DNA of 64,000 nt, from the NCBI GenBank assembly GCA_049115695.1, contig JAGDZR010000006.1, forward strand, positions 372,001 to 436,000. Reading direction: 5' to 3'. The notes beneath the pieces are model-generated. The model did no database searches. It saw only the letters and a list, made by a program, of their open reading frames with translations, and was not told the DNA's origin. The stretch is from JAGDZR01 sp049115695. GTDB lineage: Bacteria; Bacteroidota; Bacteroidia; Cytophagales; Cyclobacteriaceae. The position numbers were made by a program, and so were the translations under genes. Position 1 is the stretch's first letter, and every line of letters starts with the position of its first letter. Shown here in pieces: positions 43,854 through 51,699 of the stretch.

Positions 43854-44507
43854 ATGGATCAAGCACTAATCATTCAGAAAACAGTCGAATTTGTCAAGGA
43901 GGTTTTATCAGATGCTGAAGGAGGTCACGACTGGTGGCATGTTTTCAGGGTTTGGAACTTGTCAAAACGTATCGTCAAAACCGAAAATGTAGACCTTTTT
44001 ATTGTTGAACTTGGCGCACTCCTACATGACATTGCAGATTCTAAATTTCACAATGGGAATGAGGAAATTGGCCCAATCAAAGCAAGAGGATTTTTAGAAT
44101 CTTTGGCAGTTGAAGAAGCCATTATCGCACATATTGAAAACATCATCAAAAACATTTCCTTCAAAGGAGGAAACCAGGCGCAATCGTTTAGTTCCAAAGA
44201 ACTGGATGTCATTCAAGATGCTGATAGACTGGATGCTATAGGGGCCATTGGTATAGCCAGGACGTTTAATTATGGCGGTTATAAGAACAGGGAGATTTAC
44301 AACCCGGACATCAAACCGAACCTTAACATGACAAAGGAAGAATACAAGAACAGTACTGCCCCAACAATTAATCATTTCTATGAAAAGCTCCTCCTACTCA
44401 AGGATAGAATGAACACTGAAACCGGTAAATCCATGGCAGCACATAGACATCAGTTTATGGAGCGCTTTCTGGATGAATTTTATCGGGAATGGAATGGTGA
44501 GATTTGA
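43854..44507 (+). CDS. HD domain phosphohydrolase
   Basis: 217 residues of the YedJ/YpgQ-type HD family. Metal ligands lie in GGHDWWHVFRVW (first His), LGALLHDIADSKF (HD pair) and VIQDADRLDAIGAIG (distal Asp). Members hydrolyse nucleotides or other phosphate esters. The last 24 codons (MAAHRHQF to the stop) recur almost unchanged at 47046-47120, showing that a second copy once existed or that the 3' end was duplicated. A TATTTTG box lies 7 nt before the ATG. Confidence 0.9.
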   Translation: MDQALIIQKTVEFVKEVLSDAEGGHDWWHVFRVWNLSKRIVKTENVDLFIVELGALLHDIADSKFHNGNEEIGPIKARGFLESLAVEEAIIAHIENIIKNISFKGGNQAQSFSSKELDVIQDADRLDAIGAIGIARTFNYGGYKNREIYNPDIKPNLNMTKEEYKNSTAPTINHFYEKLLLLKDRMNTETGKSMAAHRHQFMERFLDEFYREWNGEI

Positions 44508-44642
44508 AAGACATATAGCAAGCCAATTAAAGACCCTGATTAATTACTCATCCCACCATATCGTGAAAGTTATCCAATACTACGCCATGTGTACAACTGT
44601 GTCATAATTCCTTATCTTCAATTGACATTGTATAAACTGTCC

Positions 44643-44957
44643 ATGGAAAAAATCCATTTCGATCAGATCAGAGACAACCTTTGTCAAGGAGATTCACAGA
44701 TTCAAGCAGGCAAGATGATGAGTTCTGAAGCTATTGTTTATAAGCAAAAGGTTTTTGCGTTCTTTTCAAGAAATCATCAGATGGTTTTCAAATTGGGAAA
44801 GAACTATATTCCTCAGGATGAACATAGTGAAATACACGTGTTCAGCCCATTTAAAAACAAGAGACCTCTGACAGGATGGTTTGAAGTTCCTTATGAGCTA
44901 AAAGATCTTTGGCTATCCATGGCGATACAAGCGTTGGAAAAAATCAAGGCAGAATGA
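44643..44957 (+). CDS. TfoX/YjbR-like small protein
   Basis: 104 residues from ATG 44643; a longer frame begins at 44589 but lacks homology-like sequence. The segment MMSSEAIVYKQKVFAFFSRNHQMVFKLGK is like the TfoX N-terminal/MmcQ fold, and the C-terminal part GWFEVPYELKDLWLSMAIQAL is typical of small uncharacterised proteins. The stop overlaps the start of the YCII gene (ATGA), so it is the first gene of a three-gene operon with the YCII protein and an ECF sigma factor. Function unknown. Confidence 0.6.
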   Translation: MEKIHFDQIRDNLCQGDSQIQAGKMMSSEAIVYKQKVFAFFSRNHQMVFKLGKNYIPQDEHSEIHVFSPFKNKRPLTGWFEVPYELKDLWLSMAIQALEKIKAE

Positions 44958-45292
44958 AACAATACTTACTCTTATTGAAAGGTAAAAAGGAATTGGATTA
45001 CTCTCCACATGAGCTTCAAAGGAGAATCGAAGAGTACCGTGAGTGGATTTCAACAATCAAGGATCATTACATTTCAGACAATCGATTGGAAAAATCAGGT
45101 GCACACCTTACTGATACTGGCAATATCAAAACGGATGGCCCATTCCTGGAATCCAAGGAAATCATTGCCGGATTTATCATCCTGCAAGCGCCAGACCTGG
45201 AGAAAGTGACCCAGCTTGCTCAGTCCTCTCCACTTCTCAAATACTTCGAAATATATGTAAGACCCATGGTTATGAAGGAAGATTTTGATTAA
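44954..45292 (+). CDS. YCII family protein (DGPF domain)
   Basis: 112 residues from ATG 44954, overlapping the previous stop. It shows the dimeric alpha-beta barrel of the YCII family with its hallmark TDGPFLESKE (about 66-75). Proteins of this type are the conserved genomic partners of the ECF42 group of sigma factors, and the next gene is such a sigma factor starting 5 bases after this stop. The two should act together, but the biochemical role of the DGPF protein is not established. Confidence 0.88.
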   Translation: MKQYLLLLKGKKELDYSPHELQRRIEEYREWISTIKDHYISDNRLEKSGAHLTDTGNIKTDGPFLESKEIIAGFIILQAPDLEKVTQLAQSSPLLKYFEIYVRPMVMKEDFD

Positions 45293-45296
45293 TCGA

Positions 45297-46529
45297 ATGG
45301 AGCCAAATAAGCTCGATGATCAGCTGTTCAGACATAGCTACTCGAAGACAGTGGCTATTCTTGTCGGACTTTTTGGCTTGAAGGAGATAGCAACAGCTGA
45401 AGATATCGTACAGGATACATTGGTAGCTGCCCTTGAACAATGGAGCGTTCATGGTATCCCAACCAATCCGGATGGATGGATCATGGATGTAGCCAAGAAG
45501 AAAACCATCAATCACTTAAAAAGAACTCAATTATTCGAGACTAAAGTCGTCACCTCATGGATCGAATCTCAGCATACTGCTGAGGGAAATTCTGACGATA
45601 GCACATTGCGATTGATATTCGCCTGCTGTCACCCTGCTCTACCCATTGCCTCCCAAATCGCGCTTGCCCTCAAAACACTTTGTGGATTGAGTGTGCCAGA
45701 GATTTCACGTGCATTACTTACTTCTGAGGACAATATCAATAAACGACTGTATCGCGCAAAAGAGAAGTTCAGGACAGAACACATAGTTTTTACCGTTCCT
45801 GATGAAGATGAATTCGAATATCGAATTAACGGCGTTTGCAAAACGTTATATCTACTATTCAATGAGGGGTATTATTCACCGAACCATCAAGAGTTGATTC
45901 GAATGGATATGTGCTATGAGGCAATAAGATTGATCAAAGAAGTACATGATCAGTTTGAGGGAAATAGCAAGGTAAATGGACTCCTATCAATGATGTATTT
46001 CTCTATTGCGAGGTTTGAAAGTCGATTGAGTGCTGATCACACATTTATTTGCCTGCAAGATCAGGATCGCTCGTTGTGGGATCGGGAGCTCATTCAACTG
46101 GGCTTCAAGCACCTGAGCCATTCGATTGAGCAAACGCGACCTAACTCCTATCAGATCCAAGCCGGCATAGCTGCCGAACATTGTCTGTCACCCAGCTTTG
46201 AGAAGACCAACTGGCAAAGTATTTATGATCAATACACCTTGCTGGAGACCATTGAACAGAATGAACTGATTCAAATCAACAAAATCATTGCCTTCTTTTT
46301 TCTGGGGAATAAGGAATTGGCAATTGAAGAGCTCAAGCTTCTTAAAATAAAAGATCACATTAGGAGCTCCACATCCTACCTGCTAACTCTAGCTACCTTC
46401 TATAAACTTACAAACAATATGAAATTGGCTGAGGCCAATTTCGATCAAGCGCTCCAGCATGCTCAATCAGATCAGGAAAGATCAATGATCCAATCCAAAT
46501 TGGATCAATTGAAACCAGACTCCAGATAA
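45297..46529 (+). CDS. ECF42-type RNA polymerase sigma factor with C-terminal SnoaL/TPR-like extension (DUF6596)
   Basis: 410 residues from ATG 45297; a TTG at 45285 would overlap the YCII stop. Region 2 covers about 10-80 (EIATAEDIVQDTLVAALEQW), and region 4 carries the HTH (GLSVPEISRALLTSEDNINKRLYRAK). The remaining 230 residues form the ECF42 extension, with the conserved LYLLFNEGYYSPNHQELIRMDMCYEAIRL and helical repeats. In this group the extension substitutes for an anti-sigma factor and is needed for activity. The YCII partner is directly upstream. The gene end overlaps the convergent SRPBCC gene by 25 bases. Confidence 0.9.
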   Translation: MEPNKLDDQLFRHSYSKTVAILVGLFGLKEIATAEDIVQDTLVAALEQWSVHGIPTNPDGWIMDVAKKKTINHLKRTQLFETKVVTSWIESQHTAEGNSDDSTLRLIFACCHPALPIASQIALALKTLCGLSVPEISRALLTSEDNINKRLYRAKEKFRTEHIVFTVPDEDEFEYRINGVCKTLYLLFNEGYYSPNHQELIRMDMCYEAIRLIKEVHDQFEGNSKVNGLLSMMYFSIARFESRLSADHTFICLQDQDRSLWDRELIQLGFKHLSHSIEQTRPNSYQIQAGIAAEHCLSPSFEKTNWQSIYDQYTLLETIEQNELIQINKIIAFFFLGNKELAIEELKLLKIKDHIRSSTSYLLTLATFYKLTNNMKLAEANFDQALQHAQSDQERSMIQSKLDQLKPDSR

Positions 46530-46972
46530 TGCTTTAATCCGTTCACATACTTGACTGGTGCCTTTTTAAACTGAGGTTCAATCATAAATCTGTTCATCAG
46601 ATTTCCCAACCAGCCATACTTCATTTGATATGAAAAAGTGAATGTCACTTGCGTACGATTTTGTTGCGGCTTCAACTCTAGTATTCCATTCATAAAATGA
46701 CAAGGTGGGAGCATTTTTCCTCCAGTCACCTCCGCCACTATTTTTCTTCCTTCTTCCCACTCAACAACCTCTTCTTCCATAACACCTGTTGGCAACAACT
46801 GACAATATCTCCTGGCCCCCAAGGCTACCTCATCATTGATTGCGTGTGAAGCCTTGACCATCGGATGGTAAGCAGCGATGTTACCAAACTGCTTTACTAC
46901 ATTCCATACATTTACGGCACTAGCGTCAATAAGCACTTGTCCACTCAGTTGTATTGTTTTATTCTTTTTCAT
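46505..46972 (-). CDS. SRPBCC family protein
   Basis: 155 residues with the START-like helix-grip fold. It begins IQLSGQVLIDASAVNVWNVVKQFGNIAAYHP, the usual N-terminal strand-helix, with a conserved central VVEWEEGRKIVAEV and final helix MNRFMIEPQFKKAPVKYVNGLKHYLE. It binds or converts a hydrophobic ligand; many such proteins sit beside ECF sigma factor/YCII genes. It converges with the sigma factor gene (25-base overlap), so transcription of either could hinder the other. Confidence 0.83.
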   Translation of the reverse strand: MKKNKTIQLSGQVLIDASAVNVWNVVKQFGNIAAYHPMVKASHAINDEVALGARRYCQLLPTGVMEEEVVEWEEGRKIVAEVTGGKMLPPCHFMNGILELKPQQNRTQVTFTFSYQMKYGWLGNLMNRFMIEPQFKKAPVKYVNGLKHYLESGFN

Positions 46973-47045
46973 TGTGTTTTTTCTTACATGTCAATTGACT
47001 ACTGATTAACTGGACACAATTGTTTTAATTTATTGAGGTAATCAC

Positions 47046-47120
47046 ATGGCAGCACATAGACATCAGTTTATGGAGCGCTTTCTGGAAGAATTTTATCAGG
47101 AATGGAATGATGAGATATAG
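47046..47120 (+). pseudogene. 3' fragment of an HD-domain gene (copy of the end of 43854-44507)
   Basis: 25 codons, beginning MAAHRHQFMERFLEEFY and ending at TAG, match the last 25 codons of the HD gene at 44433-44507. About 43 consecutive bases are identical before the copies begin to differ. The five or so changes leave the frame open. Nothing upstream of it resembles the rest of the HD gene. It is a decayed duplicate or a recombination scar in the gene-free stretch 46973-47470, which otherwise holds only a weak 75-codon frame at 47152-47376. Confidence 0.7.
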
Positions 47121-47470
47121 CTGTAATTCTCTATAAAGTGAGCACATCGGGGTGAATTTTAAACTAAAGTCTGACAAGACAGGATGCACTATTCCTGGCT
47201 TGTCAGTTGATGGGTACATAACAACAATTGACCTGTCAACTGAAAAGGTCCAGTTAGAGCATAGCGAAGCTGGACATTTTCATCCAGTAAAACCTCCAAC
47301 AACCTCTATGAAGGATTGGTACAACAAAACTGTTAGACGAAATAGATGCTGCTCCTTCTGCACAATTTCATATTAGCTATAGTTTTTGAAGACCGTTAGT
47401 ATAATACCATATTAGCCAGATGGTTCATTCAGATAACATAATCAGGAGATAATCTCAAAACTTTAATCTT

Positions 47471-48499
47471 ATGACCAAGAAACAAACAAAACGAATATTC
47501 CAAATAGTTCTTATTACTACATCCATTGGGTCGTTGTATTTCGTACCATGGCTTTTGGTAAAGGCCTGGATACTTCCGCTACCGGATACCGTTCAAGAAC
47601 AGTTGGATGAGGCCATTGGGCATGGATTTGAAGGAATGATTGTTTATGTAGATCAGACAGGCCAACCACCGCAGCATTACGGTTCCGGCTGGCACAATCG
47701 AGAAGCTGAGATACCCGCTAAACCTAAAGCCCTATTTAAGATTGCCAGTATCTCTAAGCTTTATGATGCCGTGGCTGTTACCAAATTGGTAAGTGCCGGG
47801 CGGCTTTCTCTGGACAAAACAATCGCTGACTATTTACCTGAACTAGTTGGGAAAATCGAAAATGCTGATAAAATCACCCTGAGGTTGATGATTCAGCATA
47901 GAAGTGGCATGCCAAATTTTACGGATGCACCAGGTTTTTGGGCAGCACCCACAGAGACCTATGAAGAAAGTCTCGCATTGATTTCGGGTCTTCCCGCCAA
48001 GTTCGAACCCGGTGAAGACTATGAATATTGCAATACAAATTATCTCCTCATCAATATGATTATGGATGATGAACTAGGCTATGGTAATTTTCAATTCATT
48101 AAGGAAGAAATATTAAAACCGTTAAATCTTAACAATACATTTGCTTCACTCAGTGAAGTCAACATAGACGAAGTGATGAGTGGCTATCATGTAGGGTATC
48201 CACATGATTTAAAGACAAACGATTATGGCATGCATGCCACTGCAGAAGACGTGGGTACTTTTCTAAGGGCATTGAACGATGGATCACTGTTTGCGACGGG
48301 AGAGCAGGAAATATATGCGTCCGTTTATGAGTATGAGCATTCTGGTTGGGTTCCCGGCTACCAGAGTTTTGCCAAATACCATAAAGACCTTGATGCTGTC
48401 GTTATTCAATTTTATAGCACGTCTGATCCCGATCTATACAATTGGAACTTATCCGAAATCATCAATAATCGAATTGTCAAAATATTGAAAAGGCAATAA
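47471..48499 (+). CDS. Serine hydrolase (class C beta-lactamase/PBP-like)
   Basis: 342 residues. One N-terminal membrane helix or uncleaved signal (IFQIVLITTSIGSLYFVPWLL) precedes the beta-lactamase fold. The nucleophile motif S93-I-S-K96 lies in IASISKLYDA. The Y-x-N motif is in YEYCNTNYLLI, and the third motif H-S-G in YEHSGWVPGY. This is the DD-peptidase/esterase group with activity on peptidoglycan, amides or esters, located at the outer face of the inner membrane. It stands alone; a micro-protein ORF follows. Confidence 0.88.
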   Translation: MTKKQTKRIFQIVLITTSIGSLYFVPWLLVKAWILPLPDTVQEQLDEAIGHGFEGMIVYVDQTGQPPQHYGSGWHNREAEIPAKPKALFKIASISKLYDAVAVTKLVSAGRLSLDKTIADYLPELVGKIENADKITLRLMIQHRSGMPNFTDAPGFWAAPTETYEESLALISGLPAKFEPGEDYEYCNTNYLLINMIMDDELGYGNFQFIKEEILKPLNLNNTFASLSEVNIDEVMSGYHVGYPHDLKTNDYGMHATAEDVGTFLRALNDGSLFATGEQEIYASVYEYEHSGWVPGYQSFAKYHKDLDAVVIQFYSTSDPDLYNWNLSEIINNRIVKILKRQ

Positions 48500-48571
48500 A
48501 ACCACGCCAGTCTCAATTTAACTAAATCTCTATCATCATAAGTTTACAACATACAGCAATCAGGAGATCAA

Positions 48572-48673
48572 ATGCCAAAAATTTATCAGGACGAAGAGGC
48601 CTGGCACACGATTTTTACCTTTTTAATAATTGTAACAACTTTGAATTCAGTAGTTCATTACCTCATTGTTTGA
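48572..48673 (+). CDS. Single-helix membrane micro-protein with strong ribosome site
   Basis: A 33-codon ORF with a textbook AGGAG 7 nt before its ATG (CAGGAGATCAAATG), rare in this window. An acidic N-terminus (MPKIYQDEEAWHT) is followed by one hydrophobic helix (IFTFLIIVTTLNSVVHYLIV). It is unrelated in sequence to the other micro-proteins. It lies 72 bases after the serine hydrolase stop. The ribosome site and helix support coding. Function is unknown. Confidence 0.5.
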   Translation: MPKIYQDEEAWHTIFTFLIIVTTLNSVVHYLIV

Positions 48674-48682
48674 AGGTGATTT

Positions 48683-48796
48683 ATGCAAGAGTTCGGTCTA
48701 CCGTATGCAGCGTATGCTAAAAGAACCAGCATGCTCATTCCATTTCCAAAATTTAATAAGAAAACAAATAAGGAATTGAAATCTATTAATAGCTGA
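48683..48796 (+). pseudogene. Possible C-terminal remnant of an isoprenylcysteine-type methyltransferase
   Basis: A 37-codon frame (MQEFGLPYAAYAKRTSMLIPFPKF...) resembles the extreme C-terminus of ICMT/PEMT-like membrane methyltransferases, where FG-x-Y-x-x-Y-x-x-R-T-x-MLIP is common. The upstream frame is closed by stop codons and no membrane helices remain. It is probably a relic of a lost gene. The remaining DNA to 48968 is AT-rich with a TTACATGTAA palindrome (48849-48858) and no other signal. Confidence 0.3.
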
Positions 48797-48968
48797 TTTT
48801 CACTTAAACAGAGGAGTCATTCACGCCCGTTATTTTTTAATTATTTGTTACATGTAAATTTTGGTCAAGGAAAAGCCATTTTGATAAGTCAATCCATATT
48901 ATTGTAAATGCTTCAATAGGCAGATATAATATAAATCGGGACGTCTCATCCCATATTGACTAATCGAA

Positions 48969-51698
48969 ATGAAAATGAACAGGCAATCTTTATCGGCTAC
49001 TACTCACGGCGATAAATGGCCTGTTTTTTTATGGGTACTGGTCCTCGTTTTGAGCGCTTCATGTCAGGTGCAACCAGTAGATTTCAACACTGATGTAAGA
49101 CCTATTCTGAACAAAAACTGCATTGCTTGCCATGGAGGAGTAAAACAATCCGGTGGTTTTGGACTAATCTTTCGGGAAAATGCATTTGGTCAAACTGCAA
49201 GTGGGAAGTACGGCATTGTTCCCGGCAACATCGACAAAAGTGAGATGATTGCCAGAATTAATCACCTGGATCCTGAAATGCGCATGCCGCTCGGAAGGGA
49301 GCCACTCAAGCCATCAGAAATCGAAATACTTACACAATGGATCGACCAAGGAGCAAATTACGAAGAACATTGGGCCTATCAACTACCCAAAAAACCAGAC
49401 ATCCCCATTATGCCAAGCGATTGGGGAGAAAATGAAGTTGATGCATTCATTGCAAGCAAGCACAAAGAGCAAGGATTAAGTCCTGCTTCTGAGGCAAACC
49501 CATACGATCTCATTAGAAGACTCTATTTAGACTTGACGGGTGTACCGCCTACCCTTGATCAGGTAGCAGCATTTGTTCCCTCCAATTCTAACTTGACCTA
49601 TGAGCAGGTCGTAGATGAGTTGATCGCCTCCCCCAGATTTGGAGAGCATTGGGCAAGTATGTGGCTGGATCTCGCCCGTTATGCTGACACCAAAGGATAT
49701 GAAGCTGACCGTAGACGAGAAATCTGGAAATACAGAGATTGGGTCATCAAGGCATTGAATGACGACATGCCTTTTGACCAGTTTACCATTGAGCAGCTGG
49801 CCGGTGACTTATTACCCGATCCCACAGCTGATCAACTGATCGCAACAGCATTCCATCGCAATACGCTCAACAATGATGAAGGAGGAACCGACAATGAAGA
49901 GTATCGTATCTCAGCAGTAATTGACAGGGTCAATACCACATGGGAGGTGTGGCAATCCACTACGATGAGCTGCGTACAGTGTCATAGCCATCCCTATGAT
50001 CCTATCAAGCAGGATGAATACTATCGGTCGTTTGCTTTCTTTAATCAAACAGCCGATTGGGATGTGCCTTCAGAAACTCCGGTGTACCGCACTTTCAAAG
50101 AGGAGGATGAGACTCAGTTAAATACTATCAGAGATTGGATTGAAATCCATTCAAACTCAGAGGAATCCAATAAATGGGAGCGCTTTATGCGGATTGCAGA
50201 GCCGATGCTCCGGGCAGAGGATTTTGATGAAACACTGAATGTAACACACTACAACCGCGCTAATCAGGATCATATGATGATCAGCGACAAGTCGCTAATC
50301 AAAATTGAAGATGTTGCATTGTCTAAATTTGACCGCATTTATATCAGATATCGACAGGGAGATGATAAAAAAGCAACCCTCAAAATCAGATGCAATGATC
50401 CAACTGGTGTGATAATCGGTCAAATAGCACTTGGTAAAACATCATGGTTTGAATTTCACCCCATTTCAATTAATACGGAACTGAAAAAGGCGGATCTATA
50501 TTTCGATTTTGGTAGTGAAGATGCATCATATGGTGCCATCCTTGACGGATTTTTGATTGGAGAGAAACTCCCTGAGACAGAGGAGAGACAAGACAAGGAG
50601 TATTATGCAAAGATTGATCGGATTTTAAATACATCACCCTTAAACACCACTCCCATCATGGTTGAAAAACCGAAAAGCCATGACCGGGTCACCCGTGTTT
50701 TTGATCGCGGCAATTGGCTGGTGCCAGGTGATACTGTTGGGCCCGGCGTACCCGCGATTATGGGTTCAAAGACACAAACATTCAAAGACCGGCTTGACCT
50801 TGCTAATTGGTTGGTAGGTGATGACAATTCATTGACTACCAGGGTAATAGTCAACAGGTTCTGGTCGAGAATTTTCGGACGAGGCATAGTTGGAAGTGTT
50901 GAGGATTTTGGCACTTTAGGTGAAGCTCCTTCGCATCCGGCCTTATTAGATTGGTTGGCTGTTTCATTCAAAGAAGATTATAATTGGAGTATCAAGCAGT
51001 TGTTAAAAACGATTGTGATGTCTGACACCTATCGTCAGAGTGCTGTTGCAACTGAGGCAATGAGGGCTAAGGATCCTAATAACATATGGCTATCAAGAAG
51101 CCCACGAGTGCGGCTAAGTGCAGAGCAAATAAGAGATCAGGCCTTGGCAGTCTCAGGCCTGATTAGCTATAAGATGTATGGTCCAAGTGTAATGCCTACA
51201 CAACCCGATGGCATATGGAACATTGTATACAGTAATGACAAATGGGAAACGAGTGAAGGTGAGGATGCATACCGAAGGGGCTTATATACCTTCATGCGAC
51301 GTTCAAGTCCCTACCCTTCATTCATATCGTTTGATGCTTCCGAAAGGGAAGTGTGTTTATCCCGCAGGATCAACACGAACACTCCTTTACAGGCATTGGT
51401 TACTTTGAACGACCCTGTCTATGTGGAGGCTGCCAGAAATCTGGCAAGGAAGGTCATGGAGATAGAGGGCGATAGGCAAACAAGAGCAGAGGCTGCCTAT
51501 GAAATGGTGATGGGAAAACCTCCTAAACCAGATAAATCAGCCATATTGACTAAACTATTGAATGATACCCAAACCTACTATGCTACCCATCAATCTGAAG
51601 CATATGAGCTAGCAAAATCCAACAACATAGAATTGTCTTCATTTGTAGTGCTGGCCAACGCATTGATGAATACTGATGAATTTATTGTAAAGAACTAG
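48969..51698 (+). CDS. DUF1549/DUF1553 protein with planctomycete-type cytochrome c domain
   Basis: 909 residues with an SPII-like signal (VLVLVLSASC, Cys32). An N-terminal PSCyt1 domain follows with haem site CIACH (C51, C54, H55), and later M-R-M-P as possible axial region. DUF1549 covers about 145-350 (VDAFIASKHKEQGLSP, RRLYLDLTGVPPTLDQV, and a second CVQCHSHPYDP). A middle domain of about 180 residues is beta-rich. DUF1553 covers about 610-880 (LANWLVGDDNSLTTRVIVNRFWSRIFGRGIV). These proteins are abundant in Planctomycetes and occur in Bacteroidota beside DUF1501 proteins, as here. The role is unknown, possibly in polymer or sulfated-sugar use. Confidence 0.92.
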   Translation: MKMNRQSLSATTHGDKWPVFLWVLVLVLSASCQVQPVDFNTDVRPILNKNCIACHGGVKQSGGFGLIFRENAFGQTASGKYGIVPGNIDKSEMIARINHLDPEMRMPLGREPLKPSEIEILTQWIDQGANYEEHWAYQLPKKPDIPIMPSDWGENEVDAFIASKHKEQGLSPASEANPYDLIRRLYLDLTGVPPTLDQVAAFVPSNSNLTYEQVVDELIASPRFGEHWASMWLDLARYADTKGYEADRRREIWKYRDWVIKALNDDMPFDQFTIEQLAGDLLPDPTADQLIATAFHRNTLNNDEGGTDNEEYRISAVIDRVNTTWEVWQSTTMSCVQCHSHPYDPIKQDEYYRSFAFFNQTADWDVPSETPVYRTFKEEDETQLNTIRDWIEIHSNSEESNKWERFMRIAEPMLRAEDFDETLNVTHYNRANQDHMMISDKSLIKIEDVALSKFDRIYIRYRQGDDKKATLKIRCNDPTGVIIGQIALGKTSWFEFHPISINTELKKADLYFDFGSEDASYGAILDGFLIGEKLPETEERQDKEYYAKIDRILNTSPLNTTPIMVEKPKSHDRVTRVFDRGNWLVPGDTVGPGVPAIMGSKTQTFKDRLDLANWLVGDDNSLTTRVIVNRFWSRIFGRGIVGSVEDFGTLGEAPSHPALLDWLAVSFKEDYNWSIKQLLKTIVMSDTYRQSAVATEAMRAKDPNNIWLSRSPRVRLSAEQIRDQALAVSGLISYKMYGPSVMPTQPDGIWNIVYSNDKWETSEGEDAYRRGLYTFMRRSSPYPSFISFDASEREVCLSRRINTNTPLQALVTLNDPVYVEAARNLARKVMEIEGDRQTRAEAAYEMVMGKPPKPDKSAILTKLLNDTQTYYATHQSEAYELAKSNNIELSSFVVLANALMNTDEFIVKN

Positions 51699-51699
51699 C

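Noticed and set aside
47152..47376. 75-codon frame starting at GTG 47152
   Set aside because: No ribosome site, no recognisable fold, and it lies among gene remnants. Could be a relic, but I cannot support a protein call.
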